Of a stretch of 64,000 nt of DNA, positions 22,818 through 32,159 are shown piece by piece (the first letter of the stretch is position 1; every line of letters starts with the position of its first letter). This DNA comes from Cupriavidus yeoncheonensis. GTDB taxonomy: Bacteria > Pseudomonadota > Gammaproteobacteria > Burkholderiales > Burkholderiaceae. The stretch is from NCBI RefSeq assembly GCF_905397275.1, contig NZ_CAJPUY010000003.1, forward strand, positions 248,001 to 312,000, written 5' to 3'. The position numbers were made by a program, and so were the translations under genes. The notes below the pieces were generated by a model. It was not told the origin of the DNA and ran no database searches. It saw nothing but the letters and a program-made list of their open reading frames with translations.

Positions 22818-23051
22818 TCAATACCGCTGCTGCTCGTTGCGTCCCTTGATATTGCCCGCCACACCGCCCGCCACCGCGCCGATGGCCGCACCGGTCCAGC
22901 CGCTGCCGCCTGCGATGGCGGCAATGCCGGCGCCGGCCGCGGCACCGATGGCCGCTCCCGAAACCGTACCTTGCTGCTCCGGCGACATACCCGTGCATGC
23001 GGCAACACTGGCCACCGCCAGCGCTGCGCCGATCCATTGAAGTCGTTTCAT
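22818..23051 (-). CDS. Small glycine-zipper lipoprotein
   Basis: 77 residues with a signal peptide and lipobox (VAAC, Cys near 19), then a glycine zipper (GAAIGAAAGAGIAAIAGG, GAAIGAVAGGVAG) and a short polar tail. The second half of the zipper matches YMGG/OsmB-type envelope proteins. It follows the next gene by 9 nt on the same strand, so the two are an operon. It closely resembles the lipoprotein at 13154-13390 in layout. Confidence 0.82.
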   Translation of the reverse strand: MKRLQWIGAALAVASVAACTGMSPEQQGTVSGAAIGAAAGAGIAAIAGGSGWTGAAIGAVAGGVAGNIKGRNEQQRY

Positions 23052-23060
23052 GGTCTCGCC

Positions 23061-23444
23061 TTACTTCTTGCCCTGCAGTCCAGGCACCACCATCTCGAAC
23101 CAGATGGTCTCGAGCACCGGCCGCTGCAGGCGGTCGGGGTGGGCGGCATACCAGCGGTCGAGGCCGTCGCGGACCGAATCCAGCGTATGGCCTTTCAAGC
23201 CGCGCGCCAGGCGCGGCACGATGGTTTGCGTGTCGGGTGGGACATTGCCGGCGTGGTAGGCGACATCGACCTGCACGACATTGGCGATGCCGACCAGATA
23301 GGCCTTCTTCATCTGCTCCGTCGACTCGGTCCATTGCTTGCCCGTCACCAGCGGAACCTCGTCGGCACTGGCCATGCCGGATGCCATGGTAAGCGCCATG
23401 CACGCCACGGTCGTCCACGCGCGCAGTTTCTGCCTTGTTGTCAT
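23061..23444 (-). CDS. Exported hypothetical protein
   Basis: 127 residues. Residues 1-27 are a signal peptide ending ASA. The mature part of about 100 residues is mostly helical, with a WTESTEQMKKAYLVGIANVVQVD segment and a later RDGLDRWYAAHPDRLQRPV segment. No enzyme motif is visible. It shares a transcript with the downstream glycine-zipper lipoprotein, which points to a shared envelope role. Confidence 0.75.
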   Translation of the reverse strand: MTTRQKLRAWTTVACMALTMASGMASADEVPLVTGKQWTESTEQMKKAYLVGIANVVQVDVAYHAGNVPPDTQTIVPRLARGLKGHTLDSVRDGLDRWYAAHPDRLQRPVLETIWFEMVVPGLQGKK

Positions 23445-23925
23445 TGCACACTCCCGTGCGGACCGGGATGCGCGGCGGCCCGCCTTACCGTCGCGCCTGT
23501 TTCCGCCCGGCGGGTGCCGGCTGGCGCGCTTTCATATTAGTCGCTATTCCAGTGATCGCTACGCCGCCGTGCACCGCCCCTCGGCGATGCAGGCGCAAGA
23601 TGGCGAGCCCTTCGCGCGGCTCCGGAGCGCAGGACACGTGTCGCGGCTGTAACGGATTGTCCATCCGCGCCGGGGTAACGCTGCGTCACAACCCGCGTTG
23701 TTTTGGCGCCGTGGCGCGGCTGCCGGGTAAAGCGGGTGCATCACGGTTGAAACAATTCGGCCTGATTCCAAGAATGCATTGGCGTGCACGCATCGCAACA
23801 GGTGTCCAGTCGGTGCGCCGGCGCACATGGCGCGCAATTTGCGTCACTGAACCCCTGGACGGGCCGCCAAGGCCCCTGTCCCGCTTGTGCATGGCGGCCC
23901 CGGGATGTCGATGCGGAGGTTCGCC
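23445..23925. other. Intergenic region between divergent genes
   Basis: No gene supported. It must hold promoters for the leftward pair and for the rightward flavin oxidase. I see no strong repeat or terminator. Confidence 0.45.
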
Positions 23926-25314
23926 ATGCCTGCAATTTCGAAAGACCTGCTTGCGTCACTGCGCACGGCCGTGCGCGGGAAGGTGTTGCTGCCCGGCGAT
24001 CCCGGCTACGACGAGTCGCGCGCGATCTGGAATGCCATGGTGGACAAGCGCCCCGCGTTGGTGGTGCAGTGCGCCGGGGTGGCCGACATCGAGGCAGCGG
24101 TGGCATTTGCGCGCGACAACGGCCTGCTGCTCGCGGTGCGCGGCGGCGGCCACAACATCGCCGGCAAGGCGCTGTGCGATGACGGCCTTGTCATCGACCT
24201 GACTGCCATGCGCGCCGTCCATATCGACACCGGTACACGGCGCGCCTGGGTGGAGCCTGGCGCGCTGCTGGCCGACTTCGACCACGAGGCCCAGGCTTGT
24301 GGGCTGGCGACGCCGCTGGGCATCAACTCGACCACGGGTGTGGCCGGGCTGACGCTTGGCGGCGGCTTCGGCTGGCTCACGCGCAAGTACGGCATGACTG
24401 TGGATAACCTGCTCTCGGCGCAGGTCGTGACCGCCAATGGCCAGCGCCTTCACGCGAGCGAGCAGGAGCACTCCGACCTGTTCTGGGCCCTGCGCGGCGG
24501 CGGCGGCAACTTCGGCGTGGTGACGCTGTTCGAATTCCGGCTGCACGCCGTCGGGCCGCAGATCCTGGCCGGGCTGCTGGTGTTCCCGGCGGCGGAAGGC
24601 CGTGCGGTGCTCAGCGAGTACCGCATGTTCACCGAAACCATGCCGGAAGACCTCAATATCTGGGTCGTGTTGCGCAAGGCGCCGCCGCTGCCTTTCCTGC
24701 CGACCGCGGTCCACGGCACCGACGTGGTGGTGCTGGCCGTGTTCTACGCGGGCGATCCGGCGCAGGGCGAGCCGTTGCTCGCGCCGTTGCGCGGCTTCGG
24801 CACGCTGCTGGGCGAGCATGTCGGCGCCATGCCCTACGTGGCCTGGCAGCAGGCGTTCGACCCGCTGCTGACGCCGGGCGCGCGCAACTACTGGAAATCG
24901 CACAACTTCACGCAGCTGCCGGACGAGGCCATCGAAGCGATGATCGATTACTCCGGCCGCCTGCCTTCGCCGCACTCCGAGATCTTCATCGGCCATGTCG
25001 GCGGGCGGGCCGGCACCGTCGCCGCGGATGCCACTGCTTACCACCACCGGGATGCGCGCTTCGTCATGAACGTGCATACGCGCTGGGAAAGTCCGGGCGA
25101 GGACGCCGCCTGCGTGGCATGGGCACGCGACTTCTTCCGCGCCACGGAGCCCTATGCCACGGGAGGCGTGTACGTGAACTTCCTGACCGAGGATGAAGCG
25201 GGGCGCATCGGCGCGGCCTATGGCGCCAACTTCGAACGCTTGTCGCGCATCAAGCAGAAGTACGATCCGGACAACCTGTTCCGCGTGAACCAGAACATCG
25301 CGCCCGCTGCCTAG
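23926..25314 (+). CDS. FAD-binding oxidoreductase, berberine-bridge/PCMH type
   Basis: 462 residues from ATG 23926 with GGAGGT five bases upstream. The FAD domain has VRGGGHNIAGKALCDDGLVIDL (near residues 70-90), where the His in GGGHN is a typical covalent flavin site, and GVAGLTLGGGFGWLTRKYG (near 145-160). It ends in the BBE motif (KYDPDNLFRVNQNI) used with berberine-bridge-type enzymes. Such enzymes oxidise alcohols or sugars with oxygen. The second covalent cysteine site is not evident. The substrate is unknown. Confidence 0.9.
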   Translation: MPAISKDLLASLRTAVRGKVLLPGDPGYDESRAIWNAMVDKRPALVVQCAGVADIEAAVAFARDNGLLLAVRGGGHNIAGKALCDDGLVIDLTAMRAVHIDTGTRRAWVEPGALLADFDHEAQACGLATPLGINSTTGVAGLTLGGGFGWLTRKYGMTVDNLLSAQVVTANGQRLHASEQEHSDLFWALRGGGGNFGVVTLFEFRLHAVGPQILAGLLVFPAAEGRAVLSEYRMFTETMPEDLNIWVVLRKAPPLPFLPTAVHGTDVVVLAVFYAGDPAQGEPLLAPLRGFGTLLGEHVGAMPYVAWQQAFDPLLTPGARNYWKSHNFTQLPDEAIEAMIDYSGRLPSPHSEIFIGHVGGRAGTVAADATAYHHRDARFVMNVHTRWESPGEDAACVAWARDFFRATEPYATGGVYVNFLTEDEAGRIGAAYGANFERLSRIKQKYDPDNLFRVNQNIAPAA

Positions 25315-25364
25315 GGCAGACCCTAGAGGAATTTCCCGGGCATGCGCCTTGTTATGATGCGCGC

Positions 25365-25769
25365 ATGTCCGGCGAATTCCTCATCCCCCACCACGAGTAC
25401 GACGTCACCGCGATCCGCGCGCAGGGCGCGGGGGGACAAAACATCAACAAGGTGTCCAACGCGGTGCACCTGCGCTACGACGTGCGTGCGTCTTCGCTCG
25501 CGCCGGACCACAAGGAGCGCCTGCTGCAACTGCATGACCACCGCATCACGCGTGACGGGGTGGTGGTCATCAAGGCCCAGCAGCACCGCAGCCTGGAACT
25601 GAACCGCGACGATGCCATCCGGCGCCTGCATGAACTGGTGCTCAGCGTGGCGACACCGCCGCGCACGCGCCGCCCGACACGTCCGACACTCGCTTCACGC
25701 AAGCGGCGCCTCGAAGGCAAGAACCAGCGCAGCCAGGTGAAGGCGCAGCGCGCCCGCGTCACGGAGTGA
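25365..25769 (+). CDS. arfB: Alternative ribosome-rescue peptidyl-tRNA hydrolase
   Basis: 134 residues. It has the catalytic GGQ motif (AQGAGGQNINKVSNAVHLRYD, near residues 19-39) of class-I release factors without a codon-recognition domain. A basic C-terminal tail rich in Arg and Lys (residues 95-134) is the part that enters the empty mRNA channel in ArfB/YaeJ. It frees ribosomes stalled at mRNA ends. The last 11 bases overlap the convergent gene. Confidence 0.95.
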   Translation: MSGEFLIPHHEYDVTAIRAQGAGGQNINKVSNAVHLRYDVRASSLAPDHKERLLQLHDHRITRDGVVVIKAQQHRSLELNRDDAIRRLHELVLSVATPPRTRRPTRPTLASRKRRLEGKNQRSQVKAQRARVTE

Positions 25770-26829
25770 GCGCGGGCAGCCTGCTGCTTGCGGGCACCTT
25801 GTTAGCGATGGGCCGCCGATAGGCCGGGAAATAGCCATGGAGATCGCCGGCCGAAGCCGTGCGGCCCACCGACAGGGCATGGTATGCCTCCCGGTTGACG
25901 ATCACGCGCTGCGTGCTGAACATATGCGTGTCCGGCGAGAATCCGCGCTTGAACTCGAGCAACGAATCGGACGCGGAACCGAGTCCGCCGCCAAGATGCA
26001 GCCGCGAGAAGCCATGCATGCGGCCCCATTCGCGGGCGGTGTGGATGATGATCTTGGTCGGCTGGCGATGGCGGTAGTCCCAGTCCGACCCCGACAGGTG
26101 GTACTGCATGATGCGTGACTGCCGCGCGAGCGTGAACAGCGCTCCACCGATGACATGGCCCGCCTCCTCGGCGACGAACAACAGCAGGTCGTCGCCGAGC
26201 CCGTCCACGAGCGAACGGTAGTACTGCCTGTCGAAAAAGTAGTAATCCGTCGCGCAGCGGCGCGTCATGGTCTGGTTGTAGAGCTCGATGAAGCGCGACA
26301 GCGTGTCGAATTCCCGGTCCAGCCGCACCGTCACACCCGCGCGCCGGGCCCGGTTGATGCCGAGCTTGTGGCGCGACTGCGTTTCCTGCCAGAGTTTTTC
26401 GGGCGGCTTGCACAGGTCGATCGACACCGTCAGGCCCTGTTCGAGCACCAGCCCGAGCGAACTCTTCCAATGCTTGTTGAGCAGCGGGTGCAGGCGCAGG
26501 AAGCAGGACACGCAGCCGGCTTCGCGCAATATGTCCATCGCGGCACGGAACGCGGCATCCGCGAATTCCGCGGGCGCCCCCCTGCTCACGAGCGGGCCGC
26601 CGTATCCGTAGGCCGAGGTGGCATCCCACAGGCACGCGGTGAGATTGCGGCGGACCAAGGGAATGAGCAACGCGTGGGAGCCGCTCGTCACGTGCACGGC
26701 TAAAGCGCGTCCCCCATCGCTGCGCTCGGCGGCCTTCATCCAGGCTGGCGTGTGATGGCAATCATGGCTGCAGCGCTCCAGGGCGGCGCGCCACGCGGTA
26801 CTGGTAGTGTCCAACAGCTTCGCTTGCAT
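25759..26829 (-). CDS. FemAB/GNAT-like acyl- or aminoacyltransferase
   Basis: 356 residues. The C-terminal two thirds has the GNAT-like FemAB fold (Acetyltransf_6 type): a segment SRHKLGINRARRAGVTVRL near residue 150, RFIELYNQTM near 182, an LFVAEEAGHVIGGALFTLA strand-turn-helix near 230, and a TKIIIHTAREWGRMHGFSRLHLGGG end segment. Related proteins transfer amino acids to cell-wall precursors or act in exopolysaccharide loci. The genomic context gives no substrate. Confidence 0.7.
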   Translation of the reverse strand: MQAKLLDTTSTAWRAALERCSHDCHHTPAWMKAAERSDGGRALAVHVTSGSHALLIPLVRRNLTACLWDATSAYGYGGPLVSRGAPAEFADAAFRAAMDILREAGCVSCFLRLHPLLNKHWKSSLGLVLEQGLTVSIDLCKPPEKLWQETQSRHKLGINRARRAGVTVRLDREFDTLSRFIELYNQTMTRRCATDYYFFDRQYYRSLVDGLGDDLLLFVAEEAGHVIGGALFTLARQSRIMQYHLSGSDWDYRHRQPTKIIIHTAREWGRMHGFSRLHLGGGLGSASDSLLEFKRGFSPDTHMFSTQRVIVNREAYHALSVGRTASAGDLHGYFPAYRRPIANKVPASSRLPALTP

Positions 26830-26913
26830 CTCTCGCCCCCTGACAGGATGCCTGCGGTGTCCGCCCGGGGCCGCCGTGGCCCTCCTGGACGGGTCGCAGC
26901 GATGGATCGGATT

Positions 26914-27792
26914 TCAGCGTGCCGACTGCAGCGCGGCGATGCGCTGCTCGATCGGCGGATGGCTTGATAACAGCGCCACCCACGATTTCCCTCCGGCAAT
27001 GCCCATGGCCTGCATGTTCTGCGGCAGGCCGTCCGGCTCCTGGCCGCCCAGGCGGCGCAGCGCGGCGACCATCGGCGTCGGCGAGCCCATCAGGCCGGCC
27101 GCGCCCGCGTCGGCGCGGAATTCGCGGCGGCGCGAAAAGGCGGCGACGATGATGCTGGCCAGGATGCCGAAGACGATCTCGCAGACGATCACGGTGACCA
27201 TGTAGCCAATGCCGGGCCCGCTCGACTCCTCATCGTTCTTGCGCAGCATCGAGTCGACGAAGTAGCCGACCACGCGCGCAAGGAAGATCACGAACGTGTT
27301 CACCACGCCCTGGATCAGCGTGAGCGTGACCATGTCGCCATTGGCCACGTGCGCCACTTCATGCGCGAGCACGGCTTCCACCTCGTCATGCGACATCGAC
27401 TGCAGCAGGCCGGTGGAAACCGCCACCAGCGAGCTGTTCTTGGTCGCGCCGGTCGCAAACGCGTTGGGCTCGCCCTCGTAGATCGCCACTTCCGGCATCG
27501 GCAGCCCGGCCTTCTGCGACAGCTTCTGCACGGTCTGCACGAGCCACAGCTCGGTGCTGGTGCCCGGGTGCGTGATGACCTGCGCGCCGGTGGACCACTT
27601 GGCGATGGTCTTGGACATCAGCAGCGAGATAAAGGCGCCGCCGAAGCCCATCAGCGCGGCAAAGGCGAGCAGCATGCCGAGGTTGAGACCGTTGGCGGTC
27701 AGGAAGCGGTTCACGCCAAGGACGCTGGCGGTGATGCTGAGGACAAGCATGACGGCGAGGTTGGTCGCCAGGAAAAGCAGGACGCGTTTCAT
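26914..27792 (-). CDS. htpX: Membrane zinc metalloprotease HtpX
   Basis: 292 residues from the ATG at 27792, since the upstream in-frame extension lacks family sequence. HtpX degrades misfolded inner-membrane proteins. Two N-terminal helices (about 5-25 and 35-55) precede the metal site HEVAH near residue 145 within [12 protein letters not shown], with the glutamate ligand in the [13 protein letters not shown] block, then two more helices. It ends in [12 protein letters not shown] as in other HtpX proteins. Confidence 0.96.
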   Translation of the reverse strand: MKRVLLFLATNLAVMLVLSITASVLGVNRFLTANGLNLGMLLAFAALMGFGGAFISLLMSKTIAKWSTGAQVITHPGTSTELWLVQTVQKLSQKAGLPMPEVAIYEGEPNAFATGATKNSSLVAVSTGLLQSMSHDEVEAVLAHEVAHVANGDMVTLTLIQGVVNTFVIFLARVVGYFVDSMLRKNDEESSGPGIGYMVTVIVCEIVFGILASIIVAAFSRRREFRADAGAAGLMGSPTPMVAALRRLGGQEPDGLPQNMQAMGIAGGKSWVALLSSHPPIEQRIAALQSAR

Positions 27793-27907
27793 GAGAGTGG
27801 AAGACAGGACAACGGGATAGGCGCGGACGGGCCGCAGGCGCGCGCGGCGCCATAACGGCACGGCGCGCAGGAACGGTCATGCGCGGCGAATGCCGCGCAG
27901 GTGGGGA

Positions 27908-28267
27908 TCAGCCGCGCGGAGGGCGCGGCAGGAGCGGAAGGTCGGGGTCCGGCAGGGCAGTTCCCGCGTAGCGCGGCGGCCCGGATTGGGCGGGACCGGC
28001 GGCAACGCGAAACTCGGGCGCGGGCAGAAGTTGCTCCGCGAGGTCGATGCCGGCTGGCGACGTCTCAGGCGCTTCGGCAAGGTCGGTCGGCGAAGTGCTG
28101 CAGGGCGCGGTACCTTCCGCCGCCTTGCATAATCCGGCCGGATGGCTGTTCGCATGCTGTGCGAGGTTGGCCGCAGCATCCGGTACGTACGCGACTGCAC
28201 CGGCCCATGCCTGGAACGGCAGGAAGGCCAGCATCAGAACCAGCAGGAAGAGCCGGATGGTGCGCAC
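27908..28267 (-). CDS. Exported proline-rich hypothetical protein
   Basis: 119 residues. The signal peptide spans about 1-22 (ending AWA). The rest is low-complexity, rich in Pro, Ala and Ser with two cysteines and several His in QHANSHPAGLCK. The layout recalls small periplasmic proteins of metal-efflux loci (CzcI type), but I cannot claim homology. It lies between htpX and the flavin amine oxidase-like gene, all leftward. Confidence 0.6.
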   Translation of the reverse strand: MRTIRLFLLVLMLAFLPFQAWAGAVAYVPDAAANLAQHANSHPAGLCKAAEGTAPCSTSPTDLAEAPETSPAGIDLAEQLLPAPEFRVAAGPAQSGPPRYAGTALPDPDLPLLPRPPRG

Positions 28268-28340
28268 GCGACAGCAAATTCATTGTGGACGCTACGAATT
28301 CTACAGGATGGTGCCGGCGTGCGCGGCGCCGTAATGATCG

Positions 28341-29990
28341 CTAGCCAACGATGCGCACGGCGGCCCGGGTGCCCCACCAGGCCGCCTCTTCGAACACCGA
28401 CAGGCCAGACAAATCGGCGTGCGCAAACTGGATGGGCCCATCCACGGCGCGCAGCGCGGCCGTGCCGGTGTTGGCGAGAAAGCCCGGCAGCGGTGAAGCC
28501 ATGGCATGGCCGCGTGCCGTGATCTCCACCCGGTCTGCGTGGCGCCAGAAGCCGCGGCCGTAGACTTCGCGCAGGTCGGTCACGGCATGGTCCATCAGTT
28601 CGGCAGGGCTGGCGTCGGCGAGCCAGCGCCGGATGGCGGCCGGCTCGCCGTGGTCGAGCGGGCAATAGGCCGTGAAGACCGTGCGCGCCGGCGGCGCCTG
28701 CCGGATCAGCTGGTGCGTCGCCACCACATAGCCCAGCGCGCGCGAGCCGTGGACGACGTTGTCCCAGGCCAGCGGCACGCCCGGCGCCTCCGCGGGAAAG
28801 CCGCGCAGGTAAAAGCTCGACACCAGCCAGGCCGCATGCGGCGGCAGATGGCGCGCCGGATCGAAACCGAAGCGCGCGAGCGGAGTCAGCCGTGCGGCCA
28901 CATGCAGCGGCATCGCGCAGATCACGCGGCGGGCGCGCAGACGCAAGGTGCGCGGCGTGCCGTCGCCGTCGGCCATGCCCGTGCAGAGCACATCCACGCC
29001 TTCGCGCGATTCGTCGAGCCTGAGCGCCATGCCCGCGCGATGCCAGTCCGAGCGGCCCGTCAGCGCGTCGATGCGGTCCGTCAACTTCGACACCATGCCG
29101 TGCAACCCATCCGGCCAGGTCAGCACGGCGCCGTCCGCGGCGTTGCGGGCATGGCCACCGCGGCTCGCGAAGTAGTGCAGTCCCGCCCACGCCGACACGG
29201 CGCCGTAGCCCGCGCCGTAGTCATCGCGGCAGCAGTAGTCGGCATACGCATGCAAGGTGGGCGACGTGAAGCCTTCGTCGAGCAGCCACTGGCGGAAGGT
29301 GCGCGCATCGAGCGATGTCCACTTCGGGTCGCGCGAAGCGAGCGCGAGCGGGATCGCAAAGACCTTGCGTCCGTCATTGCCGTGCGCGTCCCGAAGCGCG
29401 CCGATGCGGGAGAAGAAGCGCGCATGCTGCTCGCGTTCGCCGGCATCGAGTGCCTCGGTCGGCAGCAGGCCGTCATGCCACTGGCCGTTGCGGAAGTGGC
29501 GCTCCTCGGGCGCATGCACGATGACGCGCTCATCGAAGCGCGGGCGGATGCCGAACGGATCCTGCTCGATCACGCCGACGTCGGCGAGCATCTCGCGCAT
29601 ATGGGTCGATTCCGCCGAAGGCAGCGGCAGGTAGTGCGCGCCGCGCGGAAAGCCCAGGTCGCCAAACTGCCCGGCCGCCGTGTTGCCGCCGAATTCGGGC
29701 CCGTCGATGACGATGAAATCGCGCAGTCCGGCGCGCGCGAGCTGCCAGGCCGCGGAAAGGCCCGCGGCACCGCTGCCGAGGATCGCGACCTCCGTGCGTA
29801 GCTCGCCGTCGGGCTGCGGCCACTGCGCGGCATCACGCAGGGCGTGGCCTTGTGCCATGCCGGGCCGCAGCACAACCGGGGCGGGCTCGTACAATCCGGC
29901 GCCGGACAGGAAGCGGCGCGAGGCATCGCCCAGCCTGTCGCAGCCGGCCACCGCGGCGGACGCGCCGACCAGGAACGTGCGGCGATCCAT
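28341..29990 (-). CDS. FAD-dependent amine oxidase-like lipoprotein
   Basis: 549 residues from ATG 29990 (a GTG lies one codon before). The N-terminus MDRRTFLVGASAAVAGC combines a twin-arginine signal with a lipobox, so it is probably exported folded and lipid-anchored. The FAD dinucleotide fold follows: VAILGSGAAGLSAAWQLARAG near residues 68-88 and an IDGPEFGGNTAAGQ segment. The C-terminus has amine-oxidase-like features and ends in a DLSGLSVFEEAAWWGTRAAV helix. It starts 21 nt after the spermidine-synthase stop, so the two are cotranscribed. The substrate is inferred, not shown; a polyamine is the natural guess. Confidence 0.8.
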   Translation of the reverse strand: MDRRTFLVGASAAVAGCDRLGDASRRFLSGAGLYEPAPVVLRPGMAQGHALRDAAQWPQPDGELRTEVAILGSGAAGLSAAWQLARAGLRDFIVIDGPEFGGNTAAGQFGDLGFPRGAHYLPLPSAESTHMREMLADVGVIEQDPFGIRPRFDERVIVHAPEERHFRNGQWHDGLLPTEALDAGEREQHARFFSRIGALRDAHGNDGRKVFAIPLALASRDPKWTSLDARTFRQWLLDEGFTSPTLHAYADYCCRDDYGAGYGAVSAWAGLHYFASRGGHARNAADGAVLTWPDGLHGMVSKLTDRIDALTGRSDWHRAGMALRLDESREGVDVLCTGMADGDGTPRTLRLRARRVICAMPLHVAARLTPLARFGFDPARHLPPHAAWLVSSFYLRGFPAEAPGVPLAWDNVVHGSRALGYVVATHQLIRQAPPARTVFTAYCPLDHGEPAAIRRWLADASPAELMDHAVTDLREVYGRGFWRHADRVEITARGHAMASPLPGFLANTGTAALRAVDGPIQFAHADLSGLSVFEEAAWWGTRAAVRIVG

Positions 29991-30011
29991 CACTGTGCGC
30001 CTGTCAACGTG

Positions 30012-31523
30012 TCAGCGGATGACATTGCCCCAGTCCCGCTCGAAGTCATGCACGAGCGACTGCTCGTTAAGCCGGTTCGCGTGGCCCGCGCGCGGCGCCA
30101 TGTCCGGCGGGAAGCGGAACATCAGCGCGGTGCTGTCCGCATCCAGGAAGCGCATCGGCATGTCGTAGCGCGCGGGCGGCGTGTAGTCGCCGCGCTTGCC
30201 GGCGAGGATGAACCCCCATTCGCCGAACGACGGCACATAGGCGTGGTAGGGCCAGGTATGCAGGCCTGCTTCGCGCAGCGTCGCGTCGATGCCCCAGAAC
30301 GAGCGCGGCGCGTAGTACGGCGAGGTGGACTGCACCACGGCATAGCCTTTCTCGGCGAGGTGCCGCGACAGCAGCCGGTACATCGGCACCGAGTACAGCT
30401 TGCCGAGTCCGAAGTTGGACGGGTCGGGCAGGTCGACGATGATCGCGTCGAACACCTCGGCGTTCTGCTCCATCCATTGCGCGGCATCGGCGTTGACCAC
30501 CGTCACGCGCGCGTCGCGCAGCGAGTCCCGGTTGAGCGCGCGCAGCGGCGCGCTGTGCGAGAACAGCGTGGTCATGGCCGGGTCCAGGTCAACCAGCGTC
30601 ACATGCTCGATCTGGCGATGGCGCAGGATCTCGCGCAGCGCCAGGCCGTCGCCGCCACCGATCACGAGCACGGTGCGCGCCCACGGCAGCGCCTGCAGCA
30701 CGGGGTGCACCAGCGCCTCGTGGTAGCGGTGCTCGTCGCGCGAGGAAAACTGCAGGTTGCCGTTGATATAGAGACGAAGGTCGTCCTTCCAGCGCGTGAT
30801 CACCAGGCGCTGGTAGGGCGTCGATTCGCTGTGGATGATCTCGTCGCCGAACAGCCCGCGCTCGGCCCAGTGCGTGAGCCGGTCGGAGCCGGCAAAGCCC
30901 GCGCCGAGCAGCGCGATCACCACCAGCGCGCGCATCGTGCGCAGCGGCACCTGTGGCAGCTCGTCGCGAAACAGGCGCGTGGTGTAGAGCGCCACGGCGG
31001 CGTTGAGCATGCCGAACAGGAAGCCTGTGCGCGACAGGCCCAGCCTCGGCGCCAGCACCAGCGGGAACACCAGCGACACCGCCAGCGCGCCCAGGTAATC
31101 GAACGTCAGCACGCGGCTGACCAGATCGCTGAAGGCGGCACGGCGCGCGTTGAGGATGCGCATGACCAGCGGGATCTCCATGCCCACCAGCACGCCGGTC
31201 AGGAACACCAGCGCGTACAGCGCCGTGCGGAACGGCGCCGACAGCCACGCGAACACCACGAACAGCAGAGCCGCCGAGATGCCGCCGAGCAGGCCCACCA
31301 GCACCTCGATGTCGATGAAGCGCGCGAGCACGTCCTCGTCCTTCACATAGCGCGACAGCCACGAGCCCACGCCCATGGCGAACAGGTAGCAGCCGATGAT
31401 CGACGAGAACTGGAGGATGGAATCGCCCAGCAGGTAGCTGGACAGGGCGCCGGCGATCAGTTCGTAGCCAAGCCCGCAGGAGGCCACGATCAACACCGAA
31501 ATGACAAGGGTACGGTCGCGCAT
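30012..31523 (-). CDS. Membrane-embedded spermidine synthase (aminopropyltransferase)
   Basis: 503 residues from ATG 31523. The first 220 residues hold about six or seven membrane helices. The rest is a full spermidine-synthase domain: NGNLQFSSRDEHRYHEALVHP (near 265-285), the SAM-type loop VLVIGGGDG (near 300), LVDLDP, and DAIIVDLPDPSNFGLGKLYS (near 370). The enzyme family moves the aminopropyl group of decarboxylated SAM onto putrescine or another amine. The fused membrane part suggests a membrane-side substrate. It faces the DUF350-SPFH-speD operon across a 210-nt promoter region, and speD there makes its co-substrate. Confidence 0.93.
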   Translation of the reverse strand: MRDRTLVISVLIVASCGLGYELIAGALSSYLLGDSILQFSSIIGCYLFAMGVGSWLSRYVKDEDVLARFIDIEVLVGLLGGISAALLFVVFAWLSAPFRTALYALVFLTGVLVGMEIPLVMRILNARRAAFSDLVSRVLTFDYLGALAVSLVFPLVLAPRLGLSRTGFLFGMLNAAVALYTTRLFRDELPQVPLRTMRALVVIALLGAGFAGSDRLTHWAERGLFGDEIIHSESTPYQRLVITRWKDDLRLYINGNLQFSSRDEHRYHEALVHPVLQALPWARTVLVIGGGDGLALREILRHRQIEHVTLVDLDPAMTTLFSHSAPLRALNRDSLRDARVTVVNADAAQWMEQNAEVFDAIIVDLPDPSNFGLGKLYSVPMYRLLSRHLAEKGYAVVQSTSPYYAPRSFWGIDATLREAGLHTWPYHAYVPSFGEWGFILAGKRGDYTPPARYDMPMRFLDADSTALMFRFPPDMAPRAGHANRLNEQSLVHDFERDWGNVIR

Positions 31524-31651
31524 CAGGCGGCGGTCTGGGGAATTTGCGAAGTTCGGGAGATCGGGCGGATGAGACTGCGGATATACTTGCGGCGCATTCG
31601 CGCGCTGCCGGCGCAATCGTAGTCAAATGTCCTCTGACGTGTCCCCCTATC

Positions 31652-31694
31652 CCATATCGGGTTCCATGTCGGGTTCCATATCGGGCCCCATGTC
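31652..31694. repeat. 12-bp tandem repeat in the divergent promoter region
   Basis: Three full copies and a partial one of CCAT(A/G)TCGGG(TT/CC), alternating ATATC and ATGTC. It lies midway between the divergent spermidine-synthase and DUF350 starts. It could be stacked binding sites for one regulator. Confidence 0.75.
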
Positions 31695-31733
31695 AGCGGA
31701 CACCGGCGCTGTCGACAACCGCCAGGAAACAGC

Positions 31734-32120
31734 ATGCAACCGATCTACGCCTACGCTCTGCACCTGCTGGCAAGCCTTGTACTGCTTGCCGTGTTCGTCG
31801 GAGTCTACACCAGGATCACGCCGTTCCACGAGTTCGCGCTGATCCGCCAGGGCAACATCGCGGCAGCGCTGTCGCTGGGCGGCGCGATCCTTGGATTCTG
31901 CTTCACGCTGTCGTCGTCGATCCAGCACAACGACACCTTTCCGACGTTCCTGATGTGGGCGGTCGGCGCCATGGTGGTGCAGGCGCTGGTCTACGCCGGC
32001 CTGACGCGCGCGCTGCCGGAAATGGACGCCGCCATCGAATCCGACAATATCGGCATGGGCGCCCTGATGGGCACCATCTCGGTCACCGTGGGCGCGATCA
32101 ACGCGGCCTGCCTGTCCTGA
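31734..32120 (+). CDS. DUF350 (YjfL-like) membrane protein
   Basis: 128 residues with four hydrophobic helices at about 5-25, 42-62, 72-92 and 105-127, arranged as two similar halves as in DUF350. The family is found with SPFH and PspA-type envelope genes; its activity is unknown. AGGAAAC lies ahead of the ATG. First gene of the rightward operon that ends with speD. Confidence 0.88.
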   Translation: MQPIYAYALHLLASLVLLAVFVGVYTRITPFHEFALIRQGNIAAALSLGGAILGFCFTLSSSIQHNDTFPTFLMWAVGAMVVQALVYAGLTRALPEMDAAIESDNIGMGALMGTISVTVGAINAACLS

Positions 32121-32159
32121 CATGCGCTTCGCTCGCATCCACGCCATAGGAGACCTGAC

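Noticed and set aside
31652..31694. CRISPR array
   Set aside because: Units are adjacent 12-mers with no spacers and there are no cas genes.
31627..31842. A 71-codon frame starting in the 12-bp repeat
   Set aside because: Overlaps the DUF350 gene in another frame; the repeat creates its Gly/Ser run by chance.
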